From Toxorhynchites rutilus septentrionalis (Eukaryota > Arthropoda > Insecta > Diptera > Culicidae), in assembly GCF_029784135.1 (NCBI RefSeq), contig NC_073744.1, forward strand, positions 66,786,593-66,850,592: a stretch of DNA of 64,000 bases. Direction: 5' to 3'. Positions 1-11,413 of this stretch are shown in pieces (positions within the stretch are counted from its first letter, which is position 1; each line of letters starts with the position of its first letter). The position numbers and the translations under genes were made by a program. The notes beneath the pieces are model-generated. The model worked only from the letters and a program-made list of their open reading frames with translations, ran no database searches and was not told the DNA's origin.

Positions 1-409
1 ATTCTGAACTGAGTAGCCTGGAAAATCATCATTTCAGATACTAGGGGTAAATGAACTTTCGCGGTTCGGGAACTACATAAACATGAGAGATGCAATCATT
101 TCAGAGGGAAATGTAAAATACAATGATCGTTTGACAATTCCTCCGTTCACATATTTTGATAGTCCTAAACATCATATCAAACAAACGGTCATCAAATTTA
201 ATTGTAACAAAAAATATAATATATTACAATGCATGAACTGATCTTACATGGAACTGTTCAAAATTTTTACTTACAAAGCAAATAAGTTGAATTAAATTGA
301 ATTCGAAAACTGTTTCATTTAATCGATAATTTAATCAATACAATACAAATGTTTACTAAGATAACGGTAGTCCCACGTCAACCTTGCTGTTATATCATAG
401 ATTTAACCC
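1..409 (+). repeat. Family-1 repeat, copy 1 (3' part)
   Basis: This is the 3' portion of a repeat seen at least five times in the window. It shares with the other copies the block 'atgcatgaactgatcttaca', the stretch of near-EcoRI sites (aattgaattcg) and the terminus TAGTCCCACGTCAA at 368-381. The terminus is followed by a short palindromic tail, roughly ggttatatc/gatataacc, slightly mutated here. The 5' end lies outside the window or is lost. Copy 2 starts only about 15 bp further on in the same orientation, so the two form a head-to-tail pair. No coding capacity is visible. Confidence 0.75.
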
Positions 410-424
410 ACCCACCCATTTTTT

Positions 425-1440
425 TTGACGTGGGACTACGTCTAACCGGAGTATATGGGGGGTAAAATGAAAACCTAAACACAGAACAGGCGGGAAAAAA
501 TGAAAGATTCCGAATGCTTATAACTCGAACATTTCTTACTGGATCGGAAAGATATTTGCATCAATTGATAGGGAATATTTCTACGCTTCTATCGCAATTA
601 ATAAAATGTTATTTTTCAATAGATAAACAATTGAATAACTGTAAAATGTTAAGCGTTATCTAAACGCCCTAACTGCCTCATTTTGATTGGCCCGATCTAC
701 GGTTTCCCCAACACAGCCATCAAAACTAAGCAGCCTTGGGGAAATCGGCATTGCAAATACATGAAAGTCGGGGGTATTTTTGTTCCGACTGAACTGTGTT
801 TGCCTAACACAGACTTCAAAACCAAGATGTCTGGGAAAATCGGCTCTGCAAATAAATGCAAACTTCGAGTACTTTCCTACTCGTTTGCCTTTGTGCAAAC
901 TAGAATATGTTTCATTAACACGGTCTCCTAATCTTAGGAACTTGGGAAAATCGGCAGACACTAGAGACGAATGAACTTTCAAATTTAAATCCTTTATAGT
1001 ATAAAAAGTAGAAGTCCTTCTTCTTCTTGAATGGCGTTCACGTTCCCTGTGGAACTTTTGCCGTCTCAACGTATGCATTAACTAGCGTCATTTAGTAATA
1101 CTTAGTTGAGATTTCTTCAGCCAAATAACACATCTTGAATGTATTCCGAGGGGCAAGCTCTAGAATACGCGTGACCACAGTGCAAGTCGAAGGAAATTTC
1201 TTTGACAAAAAATCCCAATCCCTCATTAAATTTACTTGTAACGAAAAACATTATCTATCACAATGCATGAATTGACCTTACATGGCATTATACAATATTT
1301 TTACACACAAAGCAAATATATTGAATTCAATTGAATTCGGGAATTGTTTCATTCCATCAAAAATTTAATCAATACAAACAAAGGATTACTGAGCTAAGGT
1401 AGTCCCACGTCAACCTTGCGGTTATATCATAGATATAACC
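425..1440 (+). repeat. Family-1 repeat, copy 2 (near full length)
   Basis: The left end TTGACGTGGGACTACG and the right end TAGTCCCACGTCAA (about 1400-1413) are inverted repeats of about 15 bp. The right end is followed by the palindrome GGTTATATC-ATA-GATATAACC. Inside, roughly 96-bp units (aaatcggcattgcaaatac... then ...gtgtttgcctaacacagac) are repeated in tandem and give an open frame on the minus strand. A SINE fragment is nested near 1018-1217. The structure suggests a non-autonomous DNA transposon, but no transposase is visible and the superfamily is unassigned. Confidence 0.75.
1018..1217 (-). mobile_element. SINE fragment lacking its tRNA head
   Basis: Read on the minus strand, this matches the body of the three intact SINEs at 13.2, 31.6 and 39.9 kb: the 'aaagaaatttccttcgactt' block, the acgcgtattctagagcttgcc block, the gttatttggc-like block and the closing gaagaagaag tail. 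The tRNA-like A and B boxes are missing, so it is 5'-truncated. It sits inside family-1 copy 2. Confidence 0.75.
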
Positions 1441-2150
1441 CACTCATTTTTTATCTAACTTTTATATTTCAGATTCTGTATGCAAATTGGCTTCGAAAGA
1501 CTTTTAGAGCTTACTAATACAAACGTTTTGCGATGCGGAACTGCGGAACAATATCTCAAATTCACTCCAAGTTATTGATATTTCTTCCTAAAAAAAGCTC
1601 TCTTCAATTGCTTGCCATTCTTTCTGGGGCAAACATAAAAAATGTTTGTTGACGGAATAAGAAAGAACACATTTCACTCAATATAATATGTGATTTTCGA
1701 AGATATGTTTTTTTTTTGTATTTGAGTAAATTTAAATTGAAATTATGAGCTTTTTGGATGAAAATCCATTAATAACATTGAACAGGATTAAGATATTGAC
1801 AAATTCTGCATCGTAAAATGTTGGTATTGATAGGTTCTAAAAGTGGCAACTTAGTTAAAAAACACCTTTGCGGGAGATATTTATTCTTCAGACCAAAACT
1901 GTCTTCGACAAAGTTATTACATATGGTAGTGCGCTCATTTTTATGTTATCAAAAATAGGGTAACCAAAATTGTCGATGCAATAAAAATCTAACTTTCTTA
2001 TTTTTAAAGATAGAGATGAATATAGTTCGACAATATTGTAGCCCCAATTATTTTAAATAACTTTGTAGAACACGGTTAAGCAAATTAAAAAAATAGTGCA
2101 AGATCCGGGCATTCTTTGCAGTTCTAGTCCCCAAAGTTGACACGGAATTG
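1441..2150. other. AT-rich region without a recognisable gene
   Basis: No open frame with a recognisable product is present. Phrases such as 'gacaaagttattacatatgg' resemble non-coding parts of decayed mosquito transposons, but I cannot assign a family. It may be the 5' flank of the transposase-like relic that follows. Confidence 0.4.
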
Positions 2151-2987
2151 ATGAAATAGATAAACTCAAAGTTAGCGAGTTCTATGACAGAGATGATATC
2201 AACAGGAACTAACGATTTTGCATCTGAGCTTCGAAATGGTAAGAGACAGCATGTCCAGAAGAGCGTTTTGATGATGTCTCTCAAAGAGGCGTTCATGATT
2301 GTTCAAGAAACTTACAACATAAATGTTGGGTTCACACTGTTCACGCACTGTATATTGCATGATAACACAGAAACCTACAATGTTTGTGTATGTACCATTC
2401 ATGAAAATGTAGAGTGGATAACAGCTTGAGAACGATTTCGCATACAGAAGTCATGGAAAAAATGCTATGTAGTGTTCCAGAACGGACGACAGATTGCCAT
2501 CTTCGTGCTTGTAAGGATTGTGTTTCCAAAACATCAAATTATGAAGAAACAAATCTTCTATTAGAGGAAAGCGGAAAAGAAGAAACCGAAATATTTTTTT
2601 TTGTGAAATAAAAAAGAATCTTTGACGCAAAGAGAACTAATAGTAATGTGTGATTTCTCAGAGAATTATTCATTCATATTCAAAAATACGGCACAGGGAG
2701 CAAGTATTGCCCAAGATTACGGAAACACAATCCAAACAGCACTAGAGTTTTATGATTGGGCAGTTAAAAAAAATGACAAATGTACCACGAAATTGAATTT
2801 ATATTGCGGATCCAAAGAACAGCATATAAAAAAGGCGAGTGAGCTTGAGAAACTATTAAATCATGCGAAAACACAAAAATGTCATTGCTTCATTCATGTA
2901 GATGAAAATAAAATCGCAGTCAAAAGGTTTTCAAATTCAGTAGATGATCCCAAAATCTTCAAAATATTATTAAAAAGAAAAAAATAG
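2150..2987 (+). pseudogene. Degenerate DDE-type transposase-like gene (DFSENY motif)
   Basis: Three short plus-strand frames (2184-2429, 2414-2611, 2622-2987) read together like one broken gene. They contain a segment with VCVCTIHENVEWI, then CSVPERTTDCHLRACKDC with closely spaced cysteines, then LIVMCDFSENYSFIFKNTAQG. The DFSENY stretch with a following 'AQ' recalls the first catalytic Asp region of a family of transposase-like proteins common in insect and cnidarian genomes. The frame changes and the divergence after the DFSENY block show it is not functional. The family assignment is from memory of the motif only. Confidence 0.45.
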
Positions 2988-3210
2988 TAAGGATATAAGA
3001 ATTGTATTTCTTAGAATATAAGTTAACATGTACATGGTAACTATAAGATCAGATGAATAAAAATTAATTTGATGTCGAAAAATGTCATAAGTATTATTAC
3101 ATTTGATTTGAAATGAAGATCTCTATAACACTCATTCAACAATTGTATTATTATTATTATTATTTTTTATTTTAGGGTTGGCTTTCTGCACTGAAAAAAG
3201 AAATAAACTT

Positions 3211-4666
3211 AGGGCCCTATTAGAGAAATCGAATCGAGAATTCGATACAATCACTATCACTATCACACCGAGTAAAATCTGAAATTATAGAAATCGAGGA
3301 AAACAGCTCGATTCGTTACTCTGCTCGAATGTCAGTGGTGGTGTTGAAATATTTTGAAACGAGTTGGAAATGTTTCACAAAGCACTATAGAAAGGATGCC
3401 AAATCTTTTTTTGAGACATCTGCTATGAAAATTATAAATATCTATATTTCCAAAAGTGTTAATATGGTTATGTTTTGGCGAAAACTGATATTCCCTCAAC
3501 GAATGAAGCTTAATAGGCGTAATGCATAAATGGATGTGTACTTAAAACGACATCATGGAACAATTTGCTTTACAAAAAATACAATTATTAGAAAATGAAC
3601 TTTTTCATGTATTCTCACAACTGCAATCTATGGAATTCCGTAAGGAGTCACGCATGAATTCCACTTTTTTAGCAAAACAGTTTTTTTTGCATGTAATTTT
3701 CTTTTAGCGTCGATTTCTTGTTGTAGCGGCGTCAATAGCTTTATTGTATTGGGCCACCACCTGTGGCCCTAAATTCTCGCTTGTTGTGTGCTAGTGTTTC
3801 TTTTACCCTTCAGATCATGTCAATCCAAATCTGTAATTTATAAAAAATCATCATTGTTTTTGCAAAACATTTCAGCTTTAGCATATGGTATAGAAATAAG
3901 GCAAAGAAAGTTTGGTATAGTATAGCAATAAAAAAGAAAAGTACTGACAAAAGTAACACGTTATAATGTACGCTAGCAGGAATAAGCAATTTTAGGTAGG
4001 AAATTCGGTTGATAGTAATTCAAAGAATGATAAAATTTACTTATGAAGTTACATGTATCATAGAAGAAACACTTACTTTCTGCCATTCTGAACCAAGACG
4101 CATTGATAGTCTCAGTGCATTAAACTCCTCACTGAATTTCTCCCAATTTTCCTTAACCGGGATTCTATTTGAACTGCCTCTACAAAATCCAAAACCTCGC
4201 GCAATGTTTACATTCGCTTTTGTTGGTTCAACGAGTCGTTCAAACTGCTGGTGATTTGTCTGTCCATTCATTTTCAGCCACTAAAATATACGCTGGAAGT
4301 AAGTTCTGCATTGTAAATTGTAACATGATTAATATAAATAATGCTGGATTGTACACTTACCTTGTAAAGACTATTCTGGCAGCACCGTAAAACAAATACT
4401 GATCAAAACAAACGAACATATGTTGAAAATTGCATATATCTAAGGGTTTGTGAAATGGTTCCCAAAGGAAACTATCAGGGACGCAAACCAAAACAAAATA
4501 ATTCTCTGAAGATATGCAACAAGCGAACCAAACAACTCGAAAAGTTCTGACACTTGCATCGATAGCTATCACTCGCTCGGTGCTATCGAATTGCTCGATT
4601 TCTATAATAGTAAAACAGAGCTAACGAGCAAAATTCTTTTCGCCTCGATTTCTATAATAGGACCTT
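3211..4666. mobile_element. Harbinger-like DNA transposon relic with terminal inverted repeats
   Basis: The left end AGGGCCCTATTAGAGAAATC and the right end, which on the minus strand begins AAGGTCCTATTATAGAAATC, are inverted repeats of about 22 bp with few mismatches. Both ends contain repeated atcgag/ctcgat motifs. The interior has a minus-strand Myb/SANT-like ORF of the type that accompanies PIF/Harbinger transposases, but no transposase ORF survives. Flanking TTA-type trinucleotides fit the superfamily but are not clean enough to claim as a duplication. Confidence 0.6.
4041..4271 (-). pseudogene. Myb/SANT-like DNA-binding protein fragment of a Harbinger element
   Basis: The 76-residue frame reads MNGQTNHQQFERLVEPTKAN, then an ARGFGFCRG-like stretch, then NWEKFSEEFNAL followed by GSEWQKV. 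This pattern (FERLVE, W-x-x-x-x-E-x-N-A-L, E-W-x-K-V) is that of the Myb/SANT-like domain in the accessory protein of PIF/Harbinger elements, where it binds the terminal repeats and helps the transposase. The protein breaks off after the third-helix tryptophan region, so it is shorter than the usual domain-plus-tail protein. It lies inside the inverted-repeat-bounded element at 3211-4666. Confidence 0.5.
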
Positions 4667-5154
4667 TAGTTTCCTTTAGTTTCAATATTGAAAAGGTTTT
4701 TGTTAGAAGAACTTTTTTACCATAAATATGCACAAGTTACGATGCATGGAAGAGTTGTAGGGCACATATTTATCTACAATTTATCTACCATTTCATCAAA
4801 ATCTGAGATGACCTTTTTTGAGAAAATCGACTTTTAGTTTTTGAAATCGATTTTCTTCAGTGTAGGGTTTCGTAAAATATTTTTTCAGATTTTTTTTCTG
4901 AAAATTCAATTATTTTCCTAAAACTCTTCCATATGTCACTTTTTTTAGGACTTACCATTTTCGAGTAAAAAAAAATAAAATGTGGTCAAAAATATTCAGC
5001 CCTATCCATATGTTAGTCTAGATAAATTTTCGGAAAACTAAGTATGCCAAGTTGCTTAATTAGGTAAGGTCTCCACGCCCAGAATGTTTCATAAGGTTCT
5101 GAGAGGGTTATGCCAACATCTAGTCGAGTTGGCGCGAAATCCGTCTCATATTAA
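4667..5154. other. Intergenic, no gene recognised
   Basis: AT-rich sequence with several runs of T and A. I see no coding frame, RNA gene or clear repeat end before the small TTAA-flanked MITE. Confidence 0.5.
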
Positions 5155-5296
5155 CCCTTTCGCTACGGCAGTGTGCTCCGTCGGAGTGATACCGCTGGAC
5201 GGAGCACTGCGCTGAAAAGTGTGCATATCGCACTGGTGTGATCGATGTGCAGTATCACCCTGATGTCGTCGATAGACGACGCTCGTAGCGAAAGGG
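5155..5296. mobile_element. piggyBac-type MITE (142 bp)
   Basis: Inverted ends CCCTTTCGCTACG and CGTAGCGAAAGGG enclose 142 bp. The left flank is TTAA (5151-5154) and the right flank TTAT (5297-5300). An element starting with CCC and inserted at TTAA is characteristic of piggyBac superfamily MITEs; the right flank has one substitution. The interior has no coding capacity. Confidence 0.75.
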
Positions 5297-6165
5297 TTAT
5301 GAGGTTAATGGGGATCTAACGTACAAATCTACAGCTAGGCGGTGCTGCGGTGAAAATGATGATGGTTTCAAATTTTGCAATGTGAGTTTACAGAAGGCTT
5401 GTAGTTCTTTCTTTAAATTACAATGTTATAATTACAATATTTGATTGCAATGAGTTTGGAAGAAAATTAATTCTGCGCAATTTCGTATACAACATGTTAT
5501 TTTCAGACCTATTTCAGTTGTGAAAACTTTATAAATATCCATCAAATGTTGAAAATGCATGGTTCATGCATGTGAGAACTACCTTGGAAAACCCGGAAGT
5601 AAAATATATGTGATTGATTTTTGAGCTTTTTCTCACATTATCGTTATTTTCTTAGTTCTAAAACAAAATCCAGATGTCTCTCCGATCGTTTACGTTTTGC
5701 GTTAGATCGCCAATTGACAATCCATCAAAATTGTCACCGAACTGTTTTGTCACGATGTATATAAGTTTTTTTTCGAATAGTTTTTATTTATTTTTTTATT
5801 TAAATCGTTTATTTTTACAGGCTCAGTTACATAGGTTTAAAGGAGCCGAACTCCTTACTGTATTGTTACTAGTATATATACCTTTTTCCCTAATTCTAAT
5901 GTTAATAGTATAGGAAACCGATTACTCGCGGTCAACTCGAGTTTAGAAGGGTGACATATTTTCTTCAGGAAAAGGAGGGGATATGAGGATATGTTGACAA
6001 TGATCACACTCACACTCTCAATCACACTCTCAATCACACTCATCACACTCAATTCTTAAACCTATCTTATATCTAATATGTATTTACATTTCATATTATT
6101 CTTAAGAAGGGATCCGATCTCTCACAAAGGAAAAGGAAAAGGAAAAACTAAGGGTATAAGGACAA

Positions 6166-9100
6166 TCACACACGAAGATCGATAGCTTTAAGGAATACAT
6201 ATATTTGGGACATGTAATCAAGGTCTAACCGAGCCAACACGTCTCTCACCGGCACATTGGGCTGCCTTCCTCGGGCCCGAAGGGTGACTACTAAATTCGA
6301 TCTGGCGACAAGATACAGCTCGCACGACCAAACAACGTGCTCGATGTCGTGGTAACCTTGGCCACAAACACAAAGATTGTTGTCGGCAAGATTAATACGA
6401 AAGAGTAGCGCATCTAACGAACAGTGATTGGACATGAGTCGGGAGAATGTGCGAATAAAGTCCCGACTCAAGTCCAGACTTTTGAACCATGGTTTGAGGC
6501 TAACCTTAGGGATAATCGAGTGGAGCCACCGGCCCAATTCATCTTCGTTCCATTTGCGTTGCCAGTTAACTATGGTATTTTTGCGGACTAAAGAATAAAA
6601 TTCATTGAAGGCGATTTGACGCTGATAAATATCGCCTTCAATTGCACCTACCTTTGCCAATGAGTCAGCCCTCTCGTTACCCGGAATTGAGCAATGTGAA
6701 GGGACCCAGACAAAGGTAATGACATAACAGCGTCTGGATAAAGCACTCTAAATTTCTCGTATTCTCTCAAGGAAGTACGGCGAGTGCTTTTCCGGCCTCA
6801 CTGAACGGATAGCTTCGACAGAGCTAAGACTATCCGTTACAATGTAATAGTGTTCAACAGGTCGTGAGGCGACGCTGTCCAGCGCCCAGTGTATCGCTGC
6901 CAATTCAGCAATATACACTGAGCAAGGATTCTGAAGACTGTGTGAGGTGCTAAAAAATTCGTTGAACACTCCAAATCCTGTGGACTCATTCATAGAGGAC
7001 CCATCAGTAAAGTACATATTATCACAATTGATATCCCCATACTTTGCATCGAAGATCGTTGGAACGATCCTCGATCGAAGATAATCTGATGTTCCATGGA
7101 TATCCTGCTTCATAGACAGATCAAAATGCACAGAGGAATTGATGTAGTCAGGAAAACAAACACGGTTGGGAATATACGAAGAAGGATCAACCTGCATGGA
7201 GACGAATTCATGATATGAGCTCATGAATCCAGAATGAAAATTTAGCTCGATCAGCTGCTCAAAATTTCCGATCACCAATGGGTTCATAACCTTACACCGG
7301 ATGAGGAACCGAAGAGATAATAAATTGAAGCGATCTTTTAGTGGGAGTAGGCCTGCCAAAACCTCGAGACTCATGGTGTGCGTTGGGGGCATACATCCCA
7401 ACGCGATACGGAGACAAAGATACTGAATTCGCTCGAGTTTAATGAGGTGTGTTTTGGCAGCTGATTGAAAACAGAAACTGCCATACTCCATCACTGAGAG
7501 AATAGTTGTTCGATACAACATTATAAGATCTTCGGGATGGGCTCCCCACCAGGTGCCGGTAGTTGTACGGAGAAAGTTTATTCTTTGTTGACATTTTTTA
7601 CTCAGATACCTAATATGGGCCCCCCAAGTACATTTAGAGTCGAACCAGACCCCAAGATACTTGAATGACATAGCATGAGTGATCGGTTTACCCAAAAGTT
7701 GAAGCTTTGGTTTTGCTGGTTTATGCTTCCTAGAAAAAACCACCATCTCTGTTTTCTCCGTGGAGAATTCGATCCCTAGCCCAATGGCCCAGGTTGAAAA
7801 ATTGTTCAAAGTATCTTGTAAGGATTCTTGCAGGTCGGATTCGTTTGATCCTACGACAGACACCACTCCATCATCTGCAAGTTGTCTTAGGCTGCAATTT
7901 TGTGTAAGGCAATTGTCAATGTCGCTTACGTAGAAGTTGTACAAAAGGGGGCTTAAACATGAGCCCTGGGGGAGTCCCATGTAAGAGACCCGACTTACTG
8001 CCGAATCTCCGTGAGAAAAGTTCAAATGTTTCTCACAAAGCAAGTTATATAACATATTATTCAATAGAGGCGGCAGACCCCGAGATTGTAATTTGTCTGA
8101 CAAAACCTCTATTGAAACAGAATCAAAGGCCCCCTTTATGTCCAAGAATACTGAAGCCATTTGTTTTTTTTCGGCGTAAGCCATTTGAATTTCTGAAGAA
8201 AGCAACGCAAGACAATCATTCGTCCCCTTGCCCCTGCGGAACCTATATTGTGTATCTGAGAGTAGGCCATTCGTTTCAACCCATCGATCAAGGCGAAACA
8301 AGATCATTTTCTCCAACATTTTCCGTATACAACACAGCATTGCTATTGGGCGGTACGAATTGAAGTCGGACGCGGGTTTTCCGGGTTTTTGAATAGCTAT
8401 AACTCGTACTTGTCTCCAATCATCTGGAACAATATTATGCTCCAGAAACCGATTGAATAAGTTCAACAAGCGATGTTTCGCCACATCAGGGAGATTTTTC
8501 AGCAAGTTGAACTTAATTCTATCCGATCCCGGAGCAGAATTGTTACATGAAAGGAGAGCAAGAGAGAATTCTACCATCGAAAACTCGGAATCAAGATCGC
8601 ACCTATCTTGTGGTATATCTCGAATAATTCTTTGCACTGGAGCGGAATCGGGACAAACCTTTCGTGCAAAATTAAAAATCCATCGATGTGAATATTCTTC
8701 GCTTTCATTGGATGAAGAGCGATTTCTCATGTTTCGAGCCACTTTCCATAATTTTTTCATTGACGTTTCTCGTGATAAACCTCCCACGAAATTTCGCCAA
8801 TAAGCACGTTTTTTCCCTTTGATCAAGTTTTTAAATTGATTTTCAAGGTCCAAATACGTCTGAAAATTTTCAGGGGTTCCACGTTTCCGAAAAGCTTTAA
8901 ATGCATTCGATTTATCTCCATAAAGCTTGGAACACTGGCCATCCCACCATGGATTGGGAGGCCTTCGACGAATAGTGGAACCTGGGATGGGTTTCGTTTG
9001 AGCGCGAACCGCGCTGTCATATATCAAACGAGAAATGAAGTTATACTCCTCCAATGGAGGCAAACCATCTCTGGAATTGATGGCTAGAGCAATCGCGTCC

Positions 9101-9852
9101 GCATATTTTTTCCAGTCAATGTGTCTTGTGAGGTCGTATGCCATGTTTATTGATTCAGAAGAATTCAACCCATTGGTGATAGAAATTTTGATTGGCAAGT
9201 GATCACTACCGTTGGGATCCTGGATTACATTCCACTTGCAATCTAACGATAGTGAATTCGAGCAAAGCGAGAGGTCAAGAGCACTTGGGTTAGCAGGAGG
9301 TTTAGGTACACGTGTTGTTTCCCCAGTGTTCAAAACGGTCATATTGAAGCTGTTACAAAGGTCATATATCAACGATGAACGATTATCGTCGTACTGTTCC
9401 CCCCAGGCAGTTCCGTGAGAGTTGAAGTCTCCCAAGATCAATCGTGGCTCAGGAAGGAGTGAGCACATGTCAACAAGTTGCTTGCGGCTAACCGCAGCTC
9501 TCGGAGGCCAATACAAGCTGACTATACAGAGGTCTTTGCCTCTGATGTTTGCATGACAAGCAACAGCTTCGATCCCTCCAATAGGTGGAAGGTCAATTCT
9601 AAAAAATGAGTGACACTTATTGATCCCCAATAGTACCCCTCCGTATCTGTCATCGCGGTCCAAGCGTATTATATTAAAATCGTGGAAAGAGAGATCATTT
9701 TGAGAAGAGAGCCAGGTTTCGGATAGAGCAAAAACATCACAATAGAGTTTATGAATTAGAAATTTGAATGTATCCAATTTAGGTATAAGACTACGACAAT
9801 TCCACTGTAAAACAGTGATATCTCTGACCTCTCTATTTAAATTAGACATCAA
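6166..9852 (-). pseudogene. ORF2 polyprotein of the I-like element, one nonsense codon
   Basis: The product copies element RNA at the target site. In order: APE-type endonuclease (LQWNCRSLIPKLD, SETWL, LGDFNSHGTAWG, GSDHLPI), reverse transcriptase (FLDIKGAFDSV; GLPQGSCLSPLLYN; catalytic LADD where YADD or FADD is usual), RNase H (FTDGSS, AELAAIHWAL, TDSLSS) and a C-terminal CCHC-like motif (LCVCGQGYHDIEHVVWSC). A TAG at 6748-6750 interrupts the frame after about residue 1034. The same frame then stays open to 6166 and supplies the last RNase H aspartate (GNERADSLAK) and the CCHC motif. The truncated product would therefore lack a complete RNase H. One nonsense mutation in 3.7 kb suggests recent inactivation. 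Confidence 0.88.
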
Positions 9853-11413
9853 GAGAGATAATCATTGCAAGGAGGGGCCATGTTTGCATCAATTGCTGCA
9901 AAATTGTCTTTAGTACTGGAAGCATTGCGGTGACAATGGTTCTGATGGAGTCGGAAACATTAAAACACGTGAAGATTTGATCCACTAGGTCAGACAACTT
10001 TATAAATCCCGATTGGGAAGTTGAACTTGACGGAAAAACAGGGACAGTTGGGGTTTTTGATGTCCCCTCTAGTGCTGGGTCGTTCGATGGTGAACTATTA
10101 CCACGGAGGCCAGGAGGGACCTGATTTTGCTTATCCGCTGCACTCGATTTTTTGGGCAAGCTAACAGGTGGTATCACCGGAGGGACTTGTCCTTGAACTT
10201 TGGGAGTGGTCACATTTTTGCGCCGGGGATTCCCTTGAGAAATAAACGGCGTGCCCCCGTTAGCTGTATCCGCTTCCATTTCGTCAACTGGCAACGTAGC
10301 GAAGACATTTTGTGTATTGATTGGTTGTTGTTCTTGAGCCAGTGGAGAAGCGCCCTTCAAAATTTCTGCGAAAGTGCGTTTAGAGCGTTCCCTCAAAGAG
10401 CGCTTCTGTTTCTCCCAGCGAGCCTTGTATGTTTCACAAGCTGAGAGCACGTGTGGGGATCCCCCGCAATATGGACACTTATGCTCAGTCGCACTGCAGG
10501 ATTTCCCCTCATGTTGTTCTCCGCAAGTGGCACATCGTTCTTTATTGGCACAATAAGCAGCCGTGTGACCAACTGACTTGCACTTTAGACAAGTCATTGG
10601 CTTTGGAATAAAAAGTCGCACGGCTAACCTCAATTTATCTACCATCACGTAGTCAGGGAGAGCTGAACCAGCGAAGGTGACTCGAAACGAGTTGGACGGC
10701 GTAAATTTCTTTTCTTCTCCTTCATGGGAGACTGTTCCGAGCTGGCGGCAACCCAAGATCTTAACAGTCGTCGAGGGCAGTTTTTTAAAACGGCCGGTAC
10801 CTTCACTCGTAATGTATTCGCACGTCAAGCCCGTTTCGGTTATCACACCCTCAATTTCGACTATGTGAGAGGGTATGTAGACCCGATACTCAATTGTAAA
10901 ATGCTGATCGACAACAATCTTGTTTGCGTCTTTTCGATCATTCACGACAACTCGCAATTTGTTTGGTCTAACCTTCGAAATTTCCGAAACGGAGGTAGAC
11001 CTTGCCAGATCTTTCGCGATCTGCATGACTCTCAACGCCTTTCCATTTGGCTTAGGCCTGAAGAAAACAACCCAGGGACCAGTTCCGGGCGCATCTTCTG
11101 GATAGAGCTTTACACGGGGAGTGGGAATAACAGGGGGGGAAGGCGAGGACGGGGATTGAGAGTGGGAAGGCGAAGGTTGAGAAGGAGCGGGAAGAACAGA
11201 GGGAGAAGACGAGGTTGAAGGTAGAGTGGGATCGTTAAGGGCAGATGGGAGATTTGCTAGTTTTTTGGAGGGAGGCTTGGTAGGGTTAGCTGACTCGTCC
11301 CCAGAAGAAGTATCTGCCGTATTTGGAACACGTTTGAGTGACTTTTTTTTATCCGTTAGGAGGGAACTAGAGTCAGAGACCTCCATATCCGAAGGTCCCC
11401 CACTCTCTGCCAT
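9842..11413 (-). CDS. ORF1 protein of the I-like element (gag-like, three zinc knuckles)
   Basis: This is a 523-residue protein that binds element RNA and forms the ribonucleoprotein needed for retrotransposition. The first 115 residues are Ser/Pro-rich and probably disordered. An RRM-like region begins at GPWVVFFRPK, and three CCHC knuckles follow at about residues 275-330: CLKCKSVGHTAAYC, CATCGEQHEGKSC and CPYCGGSPHVLSAC. The C-terminal tail has a conserved hydrophobic segment that recurs in the related copy at 25.9-26.0 kb. The start is the first ATG of the frame, directly after the 5' UTR. The stop overlaps the ORF2 start by 11 nt, which suggests coupled reinitiation. The frame is fully open. 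Confidence 0.88.
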   Translation of the reverse strand: MAESGGPSDMEVSDSSSLLTDKKKSLKRVPNTADTSSGDESANPTKPPSKKLANLPSALNDPTLPSTSSSPSVLPAPSQPSPSHSQSPSSPSPPVIPTPRVKLYPEDAPGTGPWVVFFRPKPNGKALRVMQIAKDLARSTSVSEISKVRPNKLRVVVNDRKDANKIVVDQHFTIEYRVYIPSHIVEIEGVITETGLTCEYITSEGTGRFKKLPSTTVKILGCRQLGTVSHEGEEKKFTPSNSFRVTFAGSALPDYVMVDKLRLAVRLFIPKPMTCLKCKSVGHTAAYCANKERCATCGEQHEGKSCSATEHKCPYCGGSPHVLSACETYKARWEKQKRSLRERSKRTFAEILKGASPLAQEQQPINTQNVFATLPVDEMEADTANGGTPFISQGNPRRKNVTTPKVQGQVPPVIPPVSLPKKSSAADKQNQVPPGLRGNSSPSNDPALEGTSKTPTVPVFPSSSTSQSGFIKLSDLVDQIFTCFNVSDSIRTIVTAMLPVLKTILQQLMQTWPLLAMIISLDV

